Below, one piece after another: positions 43,345-54,387 of a DNA stretch of 64,000 bases (the first letter of the stretch is position 1; each line of letters starts with the position of its first letter). The translations under genes and the position numbers were made by a program. This DNA is from Trichobilharzia szidati (Eukaryota > Platyhelminthes > Trematoda > Strigeidida > Schistosomatidae), in the NCBI GenBank assembly GCA_944472155.2, contig OX235277.1, positions 38,512,804 to 38,576,803 of the forward strand, read 5' to 3'. A model generated the notes under the pieces. That model saw only the letters and a list, made by a program, of their open reading frames with translations, did not search any database and was not told the DNA's origin.

Positions 43345-43575
43345 ATTAGTTTTGTTTTTACGAGTTGATCAGGGATTGATTATATCAGTTAGAGAACCAT
43401 TGAAAACCAGCACCGGAGTACTGGACTGGACAGCCAGCTGTTTCATCCTAGCTTGGGAATCATTGGCAGTACACACCCACTGCTAGGGTTCAAACCCAGG
43501 ACCTTCCGCTTACAAGGCCAGCAAGCTGGTATACCATTCAGCAACTGGGACCCTACTGAATAGCTCATAAATATA
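43345..43575 (-). mobile_element. TH repeat copy
   Basis: Minus: ATATCAGTTAGAGAACCATT, GGACAGCCAGCTGTTTCATC, B-box complement GGTTCAAACCCAGGACC near 43488, CATTCAGCAACTGGGACC near 43533. Confidence 0.65.
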
Positions 43576-43579
43576 GAAA

Positions 43580-45204
43580 AAACCAAACCAATTGTATGCA
43601 AAAAGATGCCATTAAGCAAGCAAATTATAAAACAAGGCCAAAAACCAACTTACAAGAAAAAATCAATTATCAAAGAGAAAACATTATCAAAATTTCCGGA
43701 GAGAAATGATCTCAACAGCATTGGTGACACTTTGTCGAATAACCGTGGCGTGGCCATGTATAATCCAATAATGAATTTTGAAAACCATCTTGGAAAAATT
43801 TGACGAATCTGTACGGAAATGCCACCGCCACCACCTCTACCAGCATCAGTTTGCATATTTTATGCTTTAATTAATTAATTAATTAATTAATTCCAATTTC
43901 TATAGAGTTTAAACTGTGCTCTCCTCTTTTCTGATTATCTTAACCCACAGATACACGGACACACACACACACAAACACATGAACTACTCGTGAAGACGCC
44001 GTGGCACACACACGCACACAATTAGTGCTCTAATCAATCAATAAAATGTGAAGGGAATATGTTTATTTTTGAAAAAAAACAACGTTGAAAACGTTGTGAG
44101 TAGTCGAATAGATCCGCAGAAATTGACAGTGCTGGTAGACTTGCAGACAGACAGACAGACAGACAGATAGATGCCTTGGAGATCAAGGAGAATAACACGC
44201 ACACACACACCTACGCCCTCCACCCTCCTGGTAAACAAATTGAAGCCCAAGAAAGACTGTAGCAAACTGAAGAGATATGAAGAGAATTGCATGAACTGAC
44301 TTTTGTTTAAATAGACTAAAGAATTAGCACACATGATTACATATATGTACATAAATATATGTTATATGCACTAGACTAAATGGTCTAAGTAAATAAAGAT
44401 GGCTTTCCCCTCTCTCTTTCTCTCCGTTTTATTTCAGTTTCACGATGGTGTTGCTGTTTTTTGCTATGCTATGCTTTGCTTTGCTTTGCTTCGCTATTGT
44501 GTAAATGTACACAGCACACGGATTTCTCACACACTAAATTAAGACTTCTTTAAATGCGAACCAAAACGATGCAACAACAACAACAACACCAAAAAAGGAA
44601 TAATAATGATGATCAATAATGATCTTCCAATCGATACTACTGAAATACAAGGTGAGGTGGTGCTTGCCTTTTTTGTGTTCATCTCTCATTGTGTGTGTGT
44701 GTTGTATAAAATTGTAACAATATGAGAGAGAAAAGTGATGAGAATGTGTAAATAAATACTGCCTGCCTGACTCAGTGATTTATTGTCATTGCTTAGAAAA
44801 TGAATGGTACTCGACTTTTTTTGTTGCTGTTGAAAGTGATGACATCCGTTAAACAAGAGAGTGAAGAATTCGAAAAGGAGGGCAGGGAAGGCTGAGGGAG
44901 GGGGAGATTGAGAAGTTTTTCTGAGCCATCGAGGTACTAGGTAAGTTAAAGTCAAAAAGTATCAAGAAATGGATAACGAACAATAAATGATACTTTATAC
45001 TACTGACTGATTGATATAAGTAGTGCTTGCTAACCAGCCAAATTGAAGTAATATCTAAATACCAGAGAGTTGTATCAATCATTTGAGTTCAGGCGTATCA
45101 GCAGTGTGACAGACTTGATTCAGCTCAAAGTGCTGAATTGGTTCAAACCATCCAATTTCAGGATAGCTAATTGAGTGAACTTGTAATAAAGTGAATCAAA
45201 TTCA
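43580..45204. other. Repeat-poor stretch with microsatellites
   Basis: The longest stretch without TH, PLE or RTE words. Holds (TTAA)n at about 43866-43893, (CA)n near 43960, (CAGA)n at about 44145-44168, CTTTG repeats near 44465-44495 and GT-rich runs near 44690. Short open frames only; none has convincing splice signals or domains. May flank or lie within a host gene. Confidence 0.4.
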
Positions 45205-45560
45205 AAATTGATTGAAGGATTTCATCATGAGCTGACATCAGTTAGAGAACCATTAGAAAACTTACAAGGAGTACTGGACAGACAACTGTTTCGTCAGCCT
45301 AGTCTGGGACTCTTCATCAGTACGCACCCACCAACAGGGCCCGAATCTAAGACTTTCTGGTTACAGCCATTGGGACGTGATCCAATGAACAGTCCATTTA
45401 TTCCGACTTCTGACTATTCATGAAATAGCGCGACAAATTCACAATGTTTTCTCCCACGAGTTACTACCTCCAACCTGATGGACGCTACTGGCTACAGCTT
45501 CCAACTAGAACCCCAGGTAACTTCCCACCTGAATATTTCTAGTCTCTGGTAAGCATCAGA
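45205..45560 (-). mobile_element. TH repeat, minus, first of a direct pair
   Basis: GATTTCATCATGAGCTGACA, GGAGTACTGGACAGACAACT, GGGACTCTTCATCAGTACGC (ribozyme core intact as TCATCAG complement), eroded tRNA-like block, then leader TTCCAACTAGAACCCCAGGT near 45507 to TAAGCATCAGATTAATTTTC. Confidence 0.7.
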
Positions 45561-45564
45561 TTAA

Positions 45565-45725
45565 TTTTCAAGTATTGGTTTTTTAGGGATTTTGCTTGAC
45601 TGGTTGGAGGATTTCATCATGCATGGGCTGACATCAGTTAGAGAACCACTGGAAAATCAACTGGGAGTACTGGACAAATATTTCTTCCTTTTTTGAGACT
45701 CTTCATCAGTACGCACCCATCGGTT
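45565..45725 (-). mobile_element. TH repeat, minus, second of a direct pair
   Basis: Follows the previous unit without a gap: AAGTATTGGTTTTTTAGGGA, tail, then GGGAGTACTGGACAAATATT and GAGACTCTTCATCAGTACGC. The tRNA-like block is missing. Evidence for head-to-tail multimers. Confidence 0.7.
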
Positions 45726-46649
45726 TAATTGGCAAATTAAGCAATTACTAAGTTGTCAAACACACACACCGCTAGAGACCCTTTAACTTTAACATCTGTT
45801 AAACCAAAATACACTGTTGATGAGTTCGGCTCAAAACGAGTGAAACAACTATCAGGTGTTTAGGTAATTTCCATCTGGCTGCCTCACAAGTACTACTGAT
45901 TAATGTGAGTAGTATTCAACTATGCATTCAGGTAAGTCAATTAGCAGTACATAGTTTTATGTGGTTATGCTTACTCTCTTGATTACTATTCTTAATAAAG
46001 ACATATTTTAGTACTGATTCGTTCATTTGCTGCAAATCTGTGTATCTACTTTTGATGAGTTTATTGAAAAGAATCCCACTTTATCCAATCCTATTGACAG
46101 TTTGTTTTTAACGGGCTTTTCGGACTAGGTTTGCAAACACAGCATATGTAATTCAAAGTATGCGTCTGAAATCCTCAAGTGATTCATGCAGTGATGAATT
46201 GCAAAGTTTCTAATATTGTGGTTAGCGGTGTCTGCTAGCGAAAATTGGTAGACAGTAATTTACGTCAATGTTTACGTCGCAAATCTCGGTCATGAGAAGA
46301 AACTAGAACAAAGACTAACCTTGAGGAACTCAACAACCAATCACAACAGATATATCAGAGGATTGTCTACGAAACGGCAACAAAGGGATGACAGAATAAC
46401 CTTCAGCGGCAAAACAACCAATCAGAAGACGCTGTTTCTCTGCTAATAATAACGAGCAATAATGTACATGAAAATCTATAAATATCTGTTGATTTCCTAA
46501 ATAAACGATCTGTTGCCTGATCTTTATCTTCTGTCGTTGCAATATGATCACAAAGACAGGAGACTCATAATGTACGTGCACTTTGAAATGATTATTATGA
46601 TCATTATTTCCACGGGTTTCAGTCACCAAACAGGAATTCAACAGCCTAT
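45726..46649. other. Unassigned, with two weak PLE-end-like motifs
   Basis: At 45815-45860 TTGATGAGTTCGGCTCAAAA then CGAGTGAAACAACTATC, and at 46057-46090 TTTGATGAGTTTATTGAAAA, resemble PLE hammerhead-type ends. No coding remnant seen; the minus frame 46641-46330 is unrecognised. Confidence 0.35.
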
Positions 46650-46654
46650 CTTCA

Positions 46655-46800
46655 TTACATGCGCCTCACTGCATTCTCTTTTAGCTGACTCCACTACGGC
46701 CCATAAGCTTTCGTTCGCTTCTCAGACTCAGACCAACGCCCAAACTCCTGATCGCTTCTCATTCGGTTGACGGATTCTTAGTCGGTCCTCTGTGTACCAG
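46655..46800 (-). pseudogene. Possible RTE 3'-end fragment
   Basis: CAGACCAACGCCCAAACTCC and CATAAGCTTTCGTTCGCTTC resemble the minus RTE end at 24850-24930 (CAGACCAACGCCTAACTCG). Very short and diverged. Confidence 0.3.
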
Positions 46801-46824
46801 AGTTCTATGTTGCTTATCCTTTTC

Positions 46825-46895
46825 CATCCGGTACTCCCTAGTTTCCAATGGTTCTCTAAACGAAAACAGTTCGTGATTAGTTGTCAAACATTCTA
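46825..46895 (+). mobile_element. TH tail fragment
   Basis: CCGGTACTCCCTAGTTTCCA, ATGGTTCTCTAAACG: hammerhead 3' side and tail only. Confidence 0.45.
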
Positions 46896-47039
46896 CGATT
46901 GTCGGTCAAGCTTCATTGTAAAGTGTGTGGTGTGGGTGTGTGTGTGTGTAGAGAAACTATGAAATGAAAGTATCTGTCCAATATTTGTCTTTAGATTGAT
47001 ACATTAAAAATTTAGCAATGAAATGAACTGCTGGCATTA

Positions 47040-47330
47040 GATGGTTGGAGGTAATCAGCAGGAAGCTTTGCCTGACCTAGGTTTCGTGCTTGTTGGCACT
47101 CACCAGTTCGCAAAGCGTATCTGCAAACTTGAAGGTACTCATGTCCCTTCTGAGATTCGAGCCTGCGTCACCCATTACCTCCAACCATCTAATACCAACA
47201 AATTACACTGCACCATGATGGTGAACCACCTAGTGGCATGATGGCCACATTGAAAGCCTAACTGACAGAAGTCAGTCTGCACCAAAGATGGGACTAGACA
47301 CACAACACTGGTTACTGACTAGTGTCCAAT
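47040..47330 (-). mobile_element. SINE3, minus copy
   Basis: tRNA-like block (minus) near 47200-47120: GGCTCGAATCTCAGAAGGGA as B-box with the ACATGAGTACC continuation found at 12380. Flank ACACTGGTTACTGACTAG matches the flank at 12270. Confidence 0.5.
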
Positions 47331-47574
47331 GATAAATTAACTGTTTCAATGATATTGGACTATTTGGAAGAAAATTAGAAGGAGGTCTTGAATCTAAGTC
47401 TTAGTATTAATTAGCACCTATCAGTAATGCATATTTTCTATATTGGAAGAACTAACTTCCCGGCAACGTTGTAAATTTCCTCATAAAGGGTTGAAGTTTT
47501 GAAATGTTGAAACTGCGGTTATTTGGACAATGATGACCTCTTGAAGGATTGAAGGATTATTATTATTCCCTTGA
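47331..47574. other. Unassigned sequence
   Basis: No feature supported. Confidence 0.3.
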
Positions 47575-47995
47575 GTTCCCAGTGGGACACGGGGCTTGAA
47601 CAACACAACATCCATTCCATCTGCTCTCACAGATTCTCGGAACTTCTATGTCATATCTTCACACTTCTTTGGCTACCCGGGAAGCCTCCCCAGCCTCGCA
47701 CATTGTACGGACATTCCACATCCCTATTCCTATTGTTGCTTTCATCGAGAGAATGCACATTGGCTGGCTGACTGACTTCCTGAAAGCCTTCATCAGCCCG
47801 TTGTGTCATTTCGCCTCTCTGATTCCAGCGAAGAATAAGTCTGTTTTTTATATTTTCTGTATTTTCGATGTATTCATTGTGAGTTGAAGTTTCTACAGCA
47901 GTTTGATTGGTTTCGTGGTGTACAGTCGCTAGACCCACGCCAAACCCTACATCTTTACCTGGGCTTGGGACCGGCTAGAAAACTAGGCAAGGTTG
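47575..47995 (-). pseudogene. RTE 5' leader and start of the apurinic-type endonuclease
   Basis: Minus strand: leader with CCTAGTTTTCTAGCCGGTCC near 47980 (shared with 1690), a polar upstream segment (NTENIKNRLILRWNQRGEMT), then NVRTMCEAGEASRVAKEV near 47720-47665, the first endonuclease motif of RTE-type elements, and YDIEVPRICESRWNGC after a stop. It is the only endonuclease part of an RTE in the window; RT is absent. Confidence 0.65.
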
Positions 47996-48459
47996 AATGA
48001 TTGAAGTAGATGCATTTGACTGGTCACTAAGGGAATGACTAATATCGATTTTTCTGACACAGTCTATTAACACTAAAGACCATGTAAAATGACTGATTAT
48101 AATATCCTCTAAATAAGCTTCAATGAAACAAAGTTGCTGCCCAGTCACCTGAGTAGTAAAATCTCTGACTGTGGCACAGACTTGAACACTCCAGAGATGA
48201 CGTCAGTTTCACTCAACGTCGCAGATACATCTCACTTACTCCTAGTAACAGGAGGCATGGAACCTAGGTCCACAGCTTACCGCCAACTGCATATATCCAT
48301 CCAATATTGATTCGAAGTGAATTCCTTCATGCTCAACTAAGTACATAGAAAATCTTGATATGTTTGCATGTAACTCTCTTGATGAATGATTGTCACTGGT
48401 AATCGGACAAGGCATAACTGTTGACACAACCGTTTTTATTTTAGTTGATAGGGATTAAC

Positions 48460-48590
48460 AGATTAATCCAGGATGCGTATTACGTTCTCTCCGGGACTCG
48501 TCATCAGAATGTACCTTCATTCCAAAAAAGTGACACTGTTCTCATTGACACTTAAACCATGCACCCATAGTTTCAAATGCTAAGTCATAA
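48460..48590 (-). repeat. SM-alpha-like element with hammerhead remnant
   Basis: Minus strand 48515-48467: TTCTGATGACGAGTCCC with intact CTGATGA core, then a scrambled stem II, CGTAA in place of CGAAA, and TACGCATCCTGG. Beyond it AAGTGACACTGTTCTCATTG and CACCCATAGTTTC are shared in order with the copy at 39740. Confidence 0.55.
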
Positions 48591-49199
48591 TACACTAAGC
48601 AACTTAAGTCACGAGAGTTATCTCTTGTACAAAACGTATCACTTATTGGTAGTTTTTGAGAAAATTTGTGTAGCTAGCTGTTAATACTTTGGCATTTGAA
48701 ACGATGAGTGGTGTATTCATGTTTCACTGATAACAACATTACTCTATAGAAATGCAGATACATCCGGCTGACAAGTCACAAATACGATGAAATTCCTGTG
48801 AATAAGCATATATATAATATATATAATCCTATAGTAGTTTTAGACAATAAATTCTTTCTTTTAGGATGATGAACACTTTCTACTTTTCTGCTGCTTTGTC
48901 CATACTTTTTCGTCTGTTTAAAAGGCAGCTAAATACTTTGTGCGTATGCAGTAATCATTTCTGGTTCGATATTGCTCACAAGGTAGATCAAGGTCATTGA
49001 TCACTAGATAGACGACACACTGCGAATGACCGAGCGCCGGCAGCAAAGGTAGCCAACTTTCCATGCCAAATGATCTTCGGCTGATTGTGCAAGGACTATC
49101 TAGATATTCTTATACATCCAAGTCCTCGAGAAGACGAATTGTACGTTGTCGCTTCTACTACTAACCACCACCACTATGAACTAAAAAATTTCTTTATAT
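48591..49199. other. Unassigned sequence
   Basis: AT-rich; no feature supported. Confidence 0.3.
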
Positions 49200-49322
49200 A
49201 TGTCCAAACCAAGTTCACTTTTAACGGTTTGAAAAAATTGGGGCATTGGATATATGATATTCATTATAATAAAGGTTTTTGTATTTCCCAATGAATGAAA
49301 AAGAGCAAAACGATATTGTTGT

Positions 49323-49372
49323 GTTTACTGACATTTCGCTATTTAATGCTAATAGCTTTATCAAAGTATTAT
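49323..49372 (-). ncRNA. Hammerhead-like ribozyme at PLE-C 3' end, copy 2
   Basis: Minus strand: TACT, TTGATAA, A, GCTATT AGCATTAA ATAGC (stem II), GAAA, TGT, C, AGTA. Stem I TACT/AGTA lies directly beside the core. Two core substitutions (C3 to T, G8 to A), so activity is unlikely, but the architecture is complete. Confidence 0.6.
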
Positions 49373-49646
49373 TAAACCGGAATTTACTAAATCTCAGCAT
49401 ATATATAACAAACAGTTAAGGGGTGAGAAAATAGACATACTTCAAGTTAAAGGGACATGTTGAAAGTAAAAATAGCAATGAAGATAACTAAACCAAATAA
49501 CAAAGATAGTAGTATGTCTGTTATGATATCATCGTTCGTCTGTCTGGGGGCATTTTTAGTTGTCAAGTTGGTCAATTGGTAAAGATAACAAAATCAAGTC
49601 TGGATTGTTGGATTTGATCGGTGTGTAAAATTATAAAAGTGTGTGT

Positions 49647-50738
49647 TTACGTTGTGAACTTGCTTATCACATTCGTGTTGATTTTGTCACTTGGTGGGGG
49701 AGGGAGGTGTTGTAAGCAGGTAAGATTCTGTTTTTGTCCATCATTCTTATTCAGACAATTTTGATTCCACTTGATATGAAGTGCTTCTAATATTAGACGT
49801 TCTTTGTGATTTCTGAAGTTTTTCTGGATTATTTCAGTATTGTCAAAATCAATTTTGTGGCCTGATTCCATAGTATGTAGACCTATGGCTGATGATTTTT
49901 CAAGTTGTTGTAATTCAACCGGATTTATCGGTGGTCGAAGAGATGCTCTACGGTGTTCATTTCTTCTGATTTTGATTTCTCGAGATGTTTGTCCGATGTA
50001 TATCGCATCACATTTCAAGCAAGCATTTTATTTTATGGACACAATTAGATAGAGAATCTTTGGGGATTTGGTCTTTTATATGGACAAGATTGCTTTGAAG
50101 TGTGTTTGATGTTTTGAAGGAAACTCTAATGTCGAGCTGATTGAGTACTCTTCTCATATCGTCTGACGTCTCTGCTCTGTATGGAATGACGACTGTTGAT
50201 GTCCATGTTTTCGGAATGAGTTTTCGGCCATACTTAATGTCTGTGTTGATTCTGTTGATGAACTTCCATGGATAGTTGTTTTGCTTGAGAGTTTCAGTAA
50301 TGTTTGATATTTCTTCTTTTTCTTTCTCGTCGGTTGTCAGAGAGTGTGCTCGTCTAAGAAGACTTGAAACAACTGAAATCTTTGCGCTGATGGGGTGTGA
50401 TGATTTGAAGTCTAAATATTTACTGGAGTGGGTTTTCTTCCGGAATATGGATATACTAAAGTGTCCGTTTTCCTTTCTCTTAACTAGGCAGTCAAGAAAT
50501 GGTATTTCACCGATGTCTGATTCTGCTTCCGAAGTGAACTGGATTCTGGGAGATACACCGTTTATTTTCTCCAGGAATGAATTGTGTAGATCTCGTTTTA
50601 GTACTACAAAAGTATCATCTACATATCTTAACCATATTTTAGGAGTGAGTATTCTTGAAAAGATGTTATTTTCGAATTTATTCATGAAAAGGTCGGCGAC
50701 TATTGGGGAGACTGGTGAACAATTTCTTTTTATCTCCT
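49647..50738 (-). pseudogene. PLE-C reverse transcriptase plus GIY-YIG protein, one frameshift
   Basis: Frame 1 (50738-50008): PKIWLRYVDDTFVVLKRD is RT motif C with the catalytic YVDD intact. GEIPFLDCLVKRKENGHFSI is the segment typical of PLE after motif C, then FRKKTHSSKYLDFKSSHP, KQNNYPWKFINRINTD (thumb), STVVIPYRAETSDDMRRVLN, and LVHIKDQIPKDSLSNCVHKI with the first Cys pair. Frame 2 (50018-49647): CDAIYIGQTSREIKIRRNEH (YIGQT catalytic motif and its Arg-rich helix), AIGLHTMESGHKIDFDNTEI, IQKNFRNHKERLILEALHIK and a Pro end. The two frames overlap at 50008-50018. Copy 1 shows the same one-base offset at the same place. RT motifs 1-5 upstream are missing through truncation. Replication enzyme in origin, not functional here. 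Confidence 0.8.
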
Positions 50739-50760
50739 AATTTGGTTGTACTACTTATTG

Positions 50761-51094
50761 TAAATAAAAGTAGCCGCAAAATATAGTGCGACTTTTTTTA
50801 GTGGGTAAGTTCAAATACATATTTTTGACTTCATTCTCAATACTCATCACTCTTCATTTCGGATATATATGTAAATAACATTACAAAACGCAGTATCATA
50901 CAAATCTGCAAATGGTTTTAGACTAAAAGTATTCTATGCACTAGCGTTTATGAAAGGTCAACGCATTCTAACAGATATTTAGACTTTAATTCAACACTTC
51001 ATCCGTTGTCTGTATAAGGCATCTGCAGTAGTTTTACAATATATATAAGTAGGGGACATCTGAGACCCTACATAGGATTCCTAATAAAGCAGGA
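50761..51094. other. Unassigned sequence
   Basis: AT-rich; no feature supported. Confidence 0.3.
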
Positions 51095-51912
51095 ATAAGG
51101 GTGGTACTTAAATCTACAAACTCTCTCAGGATGGAAAAGCTCTGTAGGCAGAGGGACCATGCAGGTTGACCCAATTCGACACAATAATATAATTTGCTAA
51201 ATACCTTGCAATGATTGCGAGTTAAGTCACCTACATTGGTCAGTCAAACTATTAGATCAAGAGTAGTCAGGTTATCAGAACATAAGAATTTAGCTTAGAT
51301 TGAAATGATTGATCCCACCCGCGAAGATACGTAATTTAGCAAAAAGCTCAGCTATAGTACTGCACTGCATGCATTAACACAAAACCACACAACAGGGTGA
51401 GTGGGACAGATTCAAAATTCTAAACAGCAATATAGGTAGGTGGGGATTCAGAGAGATTGATTATCTAATCCTGGTTCATCGAGTTTACACCCAGCATATG
51501 CGCAATAGAAGTAACTCAAAGCAAATACCAGAGATATTTATGCAAGATATTATTACTACCAGTCAAATCAGAGGATAATAAATGTTAAATGTTAAAATGT
51601 ATTCAATTCACATTATAACATTCTAACAATTTACTTACTTATTTTTACTGTAAAAACATCTTATTTCCCATCTGATTGTATTTTATTGATAACACTAATA
51701 TTATGACTTCTGAATGTACTTTCTCATCTTATATTGATTTTATTCAAATGTCTAATCATCAATTTTTACTCATGTGTATAAATGAAGCAAGAAAGTTGTG
51801 TGAGTAAGTGATGCCTTGATATGATTATGAGTAGTAGTAGTAATAATTTGTGCTCGAAACGTGGTCATCAGTAAATATTACCGTATAGTAACACTGTGTG
51901 ATTATATCAAAA
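51095..51912 (+). mobile_element. PLE-D copy, left part (interrupted by PLE-A3)
   Basis: Plus frames with many stops: NDCELSHLHWSVKLL near 51215 (degenerate Cys/YIGQS), LIPPAKIRNLAKSSAIVLHC near 51310, FKILNSNIGRW near 51410, ending near 51590. The 3' end is at 51800-51912 with a hammerhead-like stretch ATTTGTGCTCGAAACGTGGT. The continuation is at 53000-53085. Confidence 0.65.
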
Positions 51913-51920
51913 AGACGGTT

Positions 51921-51975
51921 GCATCAAAGAAAATTTTCTTTTCGACGAAATCATCAACTAGACAGCTGTACATTC
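51921..51975 (-). ncRNA. Hammerhead-like motif, PLE-A3 left arm
   Basis: Minus: ACAGC, spacer, TTGATGA, TTTCGTC, GAAA, palindromic stem III AAGAAAATTTTCTT, T, then GATGC. C3 is T; otherwise the core is kept. Unlike PLE-A2 there are about eight bases between CAGC and the core. Confidence 0.5.
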
Positions 51976-52901
51976 GTGTATTTATTATAAATGGGTAGGA
52001 AAGTTCCAGAATAATTTCCGGTCAAGGGTCAAATTAATAAAATTACAATTAGGAATTAAAATGCCATAATAAACAGGGGGACTAATAAAGCTCAGACAAA
52101 GTAGCATCATAATTACTGAGAAGATTGACATATTGCACAAGTGAGGGTAAGAAATTTAGAAATAACAACAGTAGACAGGATGTTTGGATAAAAAAATCTA
52201 GTGGGGTCATAACTAATGTGGCGAATAATTGTTTAAGCAGTTAGGGATTAAATATGTAGAAATAATAAAATGACAAAATAGACAGGAAGTTCGGATATGA
52301 AAATATGGTAGTGTATACAAGATCCGATCAAACCTATCAAAGGGAGTAAAATTAAGACATCTGAGCATAGCTGAGGCACTAGCTATCCAAAAGCTCAAAC
52401 CCATGCTATGTATCCAAAAGAAATAAGTCCAACCCCTGTCCTTGCCATGGCCATCATAAACAGAGAATTCTTTCTATAGTGACTATTCTATTCACTTTCT
52501 TATCAAAACTTCCTGTTTATTCATGTTATTTTAAGTTTTTCCTAATCCCTATTTACACTACCATATTTTCATATCCGAACTTCCCGTCTAATTTGTCATT
52601 TTATTATTTCAACCTATTTAATCCCTGATAGCATGAACAATTATTCGTCATATAAGTCATGACCTTACTAGTTTTTTTATCCAAACATGCTGTCTATTGC
52701 TCTTATTTCTACATTTCTAACCCCTAATTGCACAATATGTCAATCTTCTCAGTAATCATGATGATACATTGTTTGAGTTTTATCCATCCGATCCCTCCTG
52801 TTTATTGTGGTATTTTAATTCCTAATTGTAATTTTATTAATTTGACCCTTGACCAGAAATTAATCTGGAAGTTTTATACCCATTTATTATAAATACACGA
52901 A

Positions 52902-52957
52902 TGTACAGCCTTCTAGTTGACGGTGACTTCGTCGAAAAGAAAATTTTCTTTGATGCA
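52902..52957 (+). ncRNA. Hammerhead-like motif, PLE-A3 right end
   Basis: Plus: ACAGC, CTTCTAG, TTGACGG in place of the core, TGACTTCGTC, GAAA, AAGAAAATTTTCTT, T. More damaged than the left-arm copy, showing the arms have diverged since insertion or were copied unevenly. Confidence 0.45.
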
Positions 52958-52999
52958 AACGTCTTTTTAATAATTTCTACGATCCAATGTGTATATTCC

Positions 53000-53085
53000 G
53001 TGATTATATCAAAATAAAATTTTATCCATAACGGAATTATACTCTACTGCCACAGTGAGCAAGTTTCATTCTTATATCAATAAAA
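53000..53085 (+). mobile_element. PLE-D copy, right part
   Basis: Outer 3' end of the PLE-D interrupted at 51912: AAAATTTTATCCATAACGGA, CACAGTGAGCAAGTTTCATT, TTATATCAATAAAAG, matching 58110-58200 in inverse direction. Confidence 0.65.
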
Positions 53086-53387
53086 GTATTTTGCACAGTC
53101 GAAGTTGGGAACCTGGGGCTAAGAATCAGAGATGACCGGGTAATAGAATTACTTCGTTTCTAAATGAAATTAGGACTAGTGTGCGTTCATCATGTACAAT
53201 TTGAAGTTTGTTAATTTAGGAGTAAGGACACGCATGCGGCGCCGGTTACGTCTTAAGACGAGGCACTTCTTAACCTCCCTTAGCTGCTTGTAATAACTAG
53301 AAGAAAGGAGGGCTAGTAACCGTACCACTGCTATAGAAACTTCATGTCGTGAAATGCAAACGAATTAAATAAAAATGTACCATTTTT
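53086..53387. other. Unassigned sequence
   Basis: Somewhat GC-richer patch near 53230-53300 (GCGGCGCCGGTTACG); no gene or repeat recognised. Confidence 0.3.
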
Positions 53388-53390
53388 TAA

Positions 53391-54182
53391 GTGTTTTACG
53401 ACAATAGCAATAGAAAACCTACATCAACGGGCCAGTACACACATTTTCTCAGCTTTGTGCCCTTGAAATACAAACGCAATCTAATAAAGTGCTTACTCCA
53501 CAGAGCAAGAGAGATTTGCTCGGATGAATGTCTTGACGAGGAGCTCAACAATATTAGACGGTTGCTAAGTGAGAATGGTTATCCCGAAAAGTTTATTGAT
53601 GAGAATATGAATCTAAAACCAAAACAATCCAAGTTACCAACAGTTCCAAAGAAAGCCTTGTTCTTACAGATGCAGTTCCTAGGAGACAATACAAGTGAGA
53701 TAATAACACATCGCCTCAGAAATGCGGTAAAAAGAGCATTCCCTGCTGCTCAATTACGCTGTATCTTTAAAACCACTCCTCTTCTGCGTTCGGGAATAAA
53801 AGACAAACTGCCTAATTTCGCTTCTTCCATGTGTATCTACCAATTTAAATTCTCCTGTGGAGTGAGCCAGTTACATAGGCCGTACAATTAGGCGTGTTTC
53901 GCGTCGAATTTCCGAACATCACCCTGCCTGGTTAAGCAAAGGTCAAACAAAATCTATTCGCAGCGCTATTCTGGTGCATCTTGTGGAGACAGAACATAAG
54001 ATTGACGTTAATCAGGCTTTCAGGGTCATTTACCGCATACCTGCGAATCTCAATTTCGCTTTAAGAGTTCGACTTCTAAATATTGCTGAGGCTGTGGGGA
54101 TTCATATTAATAGGCCTAATTTATGCACCCAAAAGAAGTTAGTTCAGTCATTATCATTACCTTGGCCATCCAGGTTTGAATA
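53391..54182 (+). pseudogene. PLE-A RT thumb plus GIY-YIG endonuclease, frameshifted by a 4-base insertion
   Basis: Frame 53391-53888: RKPTSTGQYTHFLSFVPLKY and KRNLIKCLLHRAREICSDEC (RT C-terminal side), NIRRLLSENGYPEKFIDENM, SKLPTVPKKALFLQMQFLGD, AVKRAFPAAQLRCIFKTTPL, MCIYQFKFSCGVS. Then an extra CAGT at about 53868 breaks the YIGRT motif; the other frame carries on with ISEHHPAWLSKGQTKSIRSA, ILVHLVETEHKIDVNQAFRV, IYRIPANLNFALRVRLL and EAVGIHINRPNLC to TAA. The second Cys of the usual CSCG is missing (FSCG). Longest PLE-A coding stretch here; RT catalytic motifs absent. Confidence 0.75.
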
Positions 54183-54387
54183 ATACAGAATTTTAATGGA
54201 ATTTTCCTAATTTTAGTTGATATTTTATTCGCTGTTATATCTTTATTATTATTATAACTTAAGCATCTTTAATGAATTCTAATTCCACTATTCATACTTT
54301 ACAAATCGATATTATTTAAAAAACGCCAATATTGTTATTAACTACTAATTTAAAATATTCTGTGTATATAAACATGCATATATAATT

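Larger units (their letters stand above)
49200..50760 (-). mobile_element. PLE-C copy 2: 5'-truncated element with RT and GIY-YIG
   Basis: Reads from 50760 down to 49200. The coding part starts inside RT motif B (SPVSPIVADLFMNKFEN), followed by YVDD, thumb, linker, endonuclease, a 250-bp tail and the hammerhead-like motif, ending with the sequence that also forms the left arm of copy 1 at 15742. It is the most complete PLE in the window. Confidence 0.8.
51913..52999 (+). mobile_element. PLE-A3: whole insertion with long inverted arms and 15-bp target duplication
   Basis: GTGATTATATCAAAA at 51898-51912 and 53000-53014 marks the boundaries. The left arm, about 51913-52325, is an inverted copy of the 3' tail at about 52545-52990. 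Between them only the C-terminal endonuclease remnant is left: DPIKPIKGSKIKTSEHS, then EALAIQKLKPMLCIQKK and VQPLSLPWPS (frames shifted) at about 52320-52460. The arms carry hammerhead-like motifs at 51921-51975 (minus) and 52902-52957 (plus). A palindromic retroelement insertion of about 1.1 kb. Confidence 0.85.

Noticed and set aside
43866..43893. CRISPR-like or satellite array
   Set aside because: Only a simple TTAA microsatellite; direct repeats with spacers are not present anywhere in the window.
47651..47938. 95-codon minus frame as a host gene
   Set aside because: It overlaps the RTE leader and the NVRTM endonuclease start in another frame.
50276..50740. 154-codon plus frame
   Set aside because: Antisense to the PLE-C reverse transcriptase, which has the YVDD and thumb motifs.
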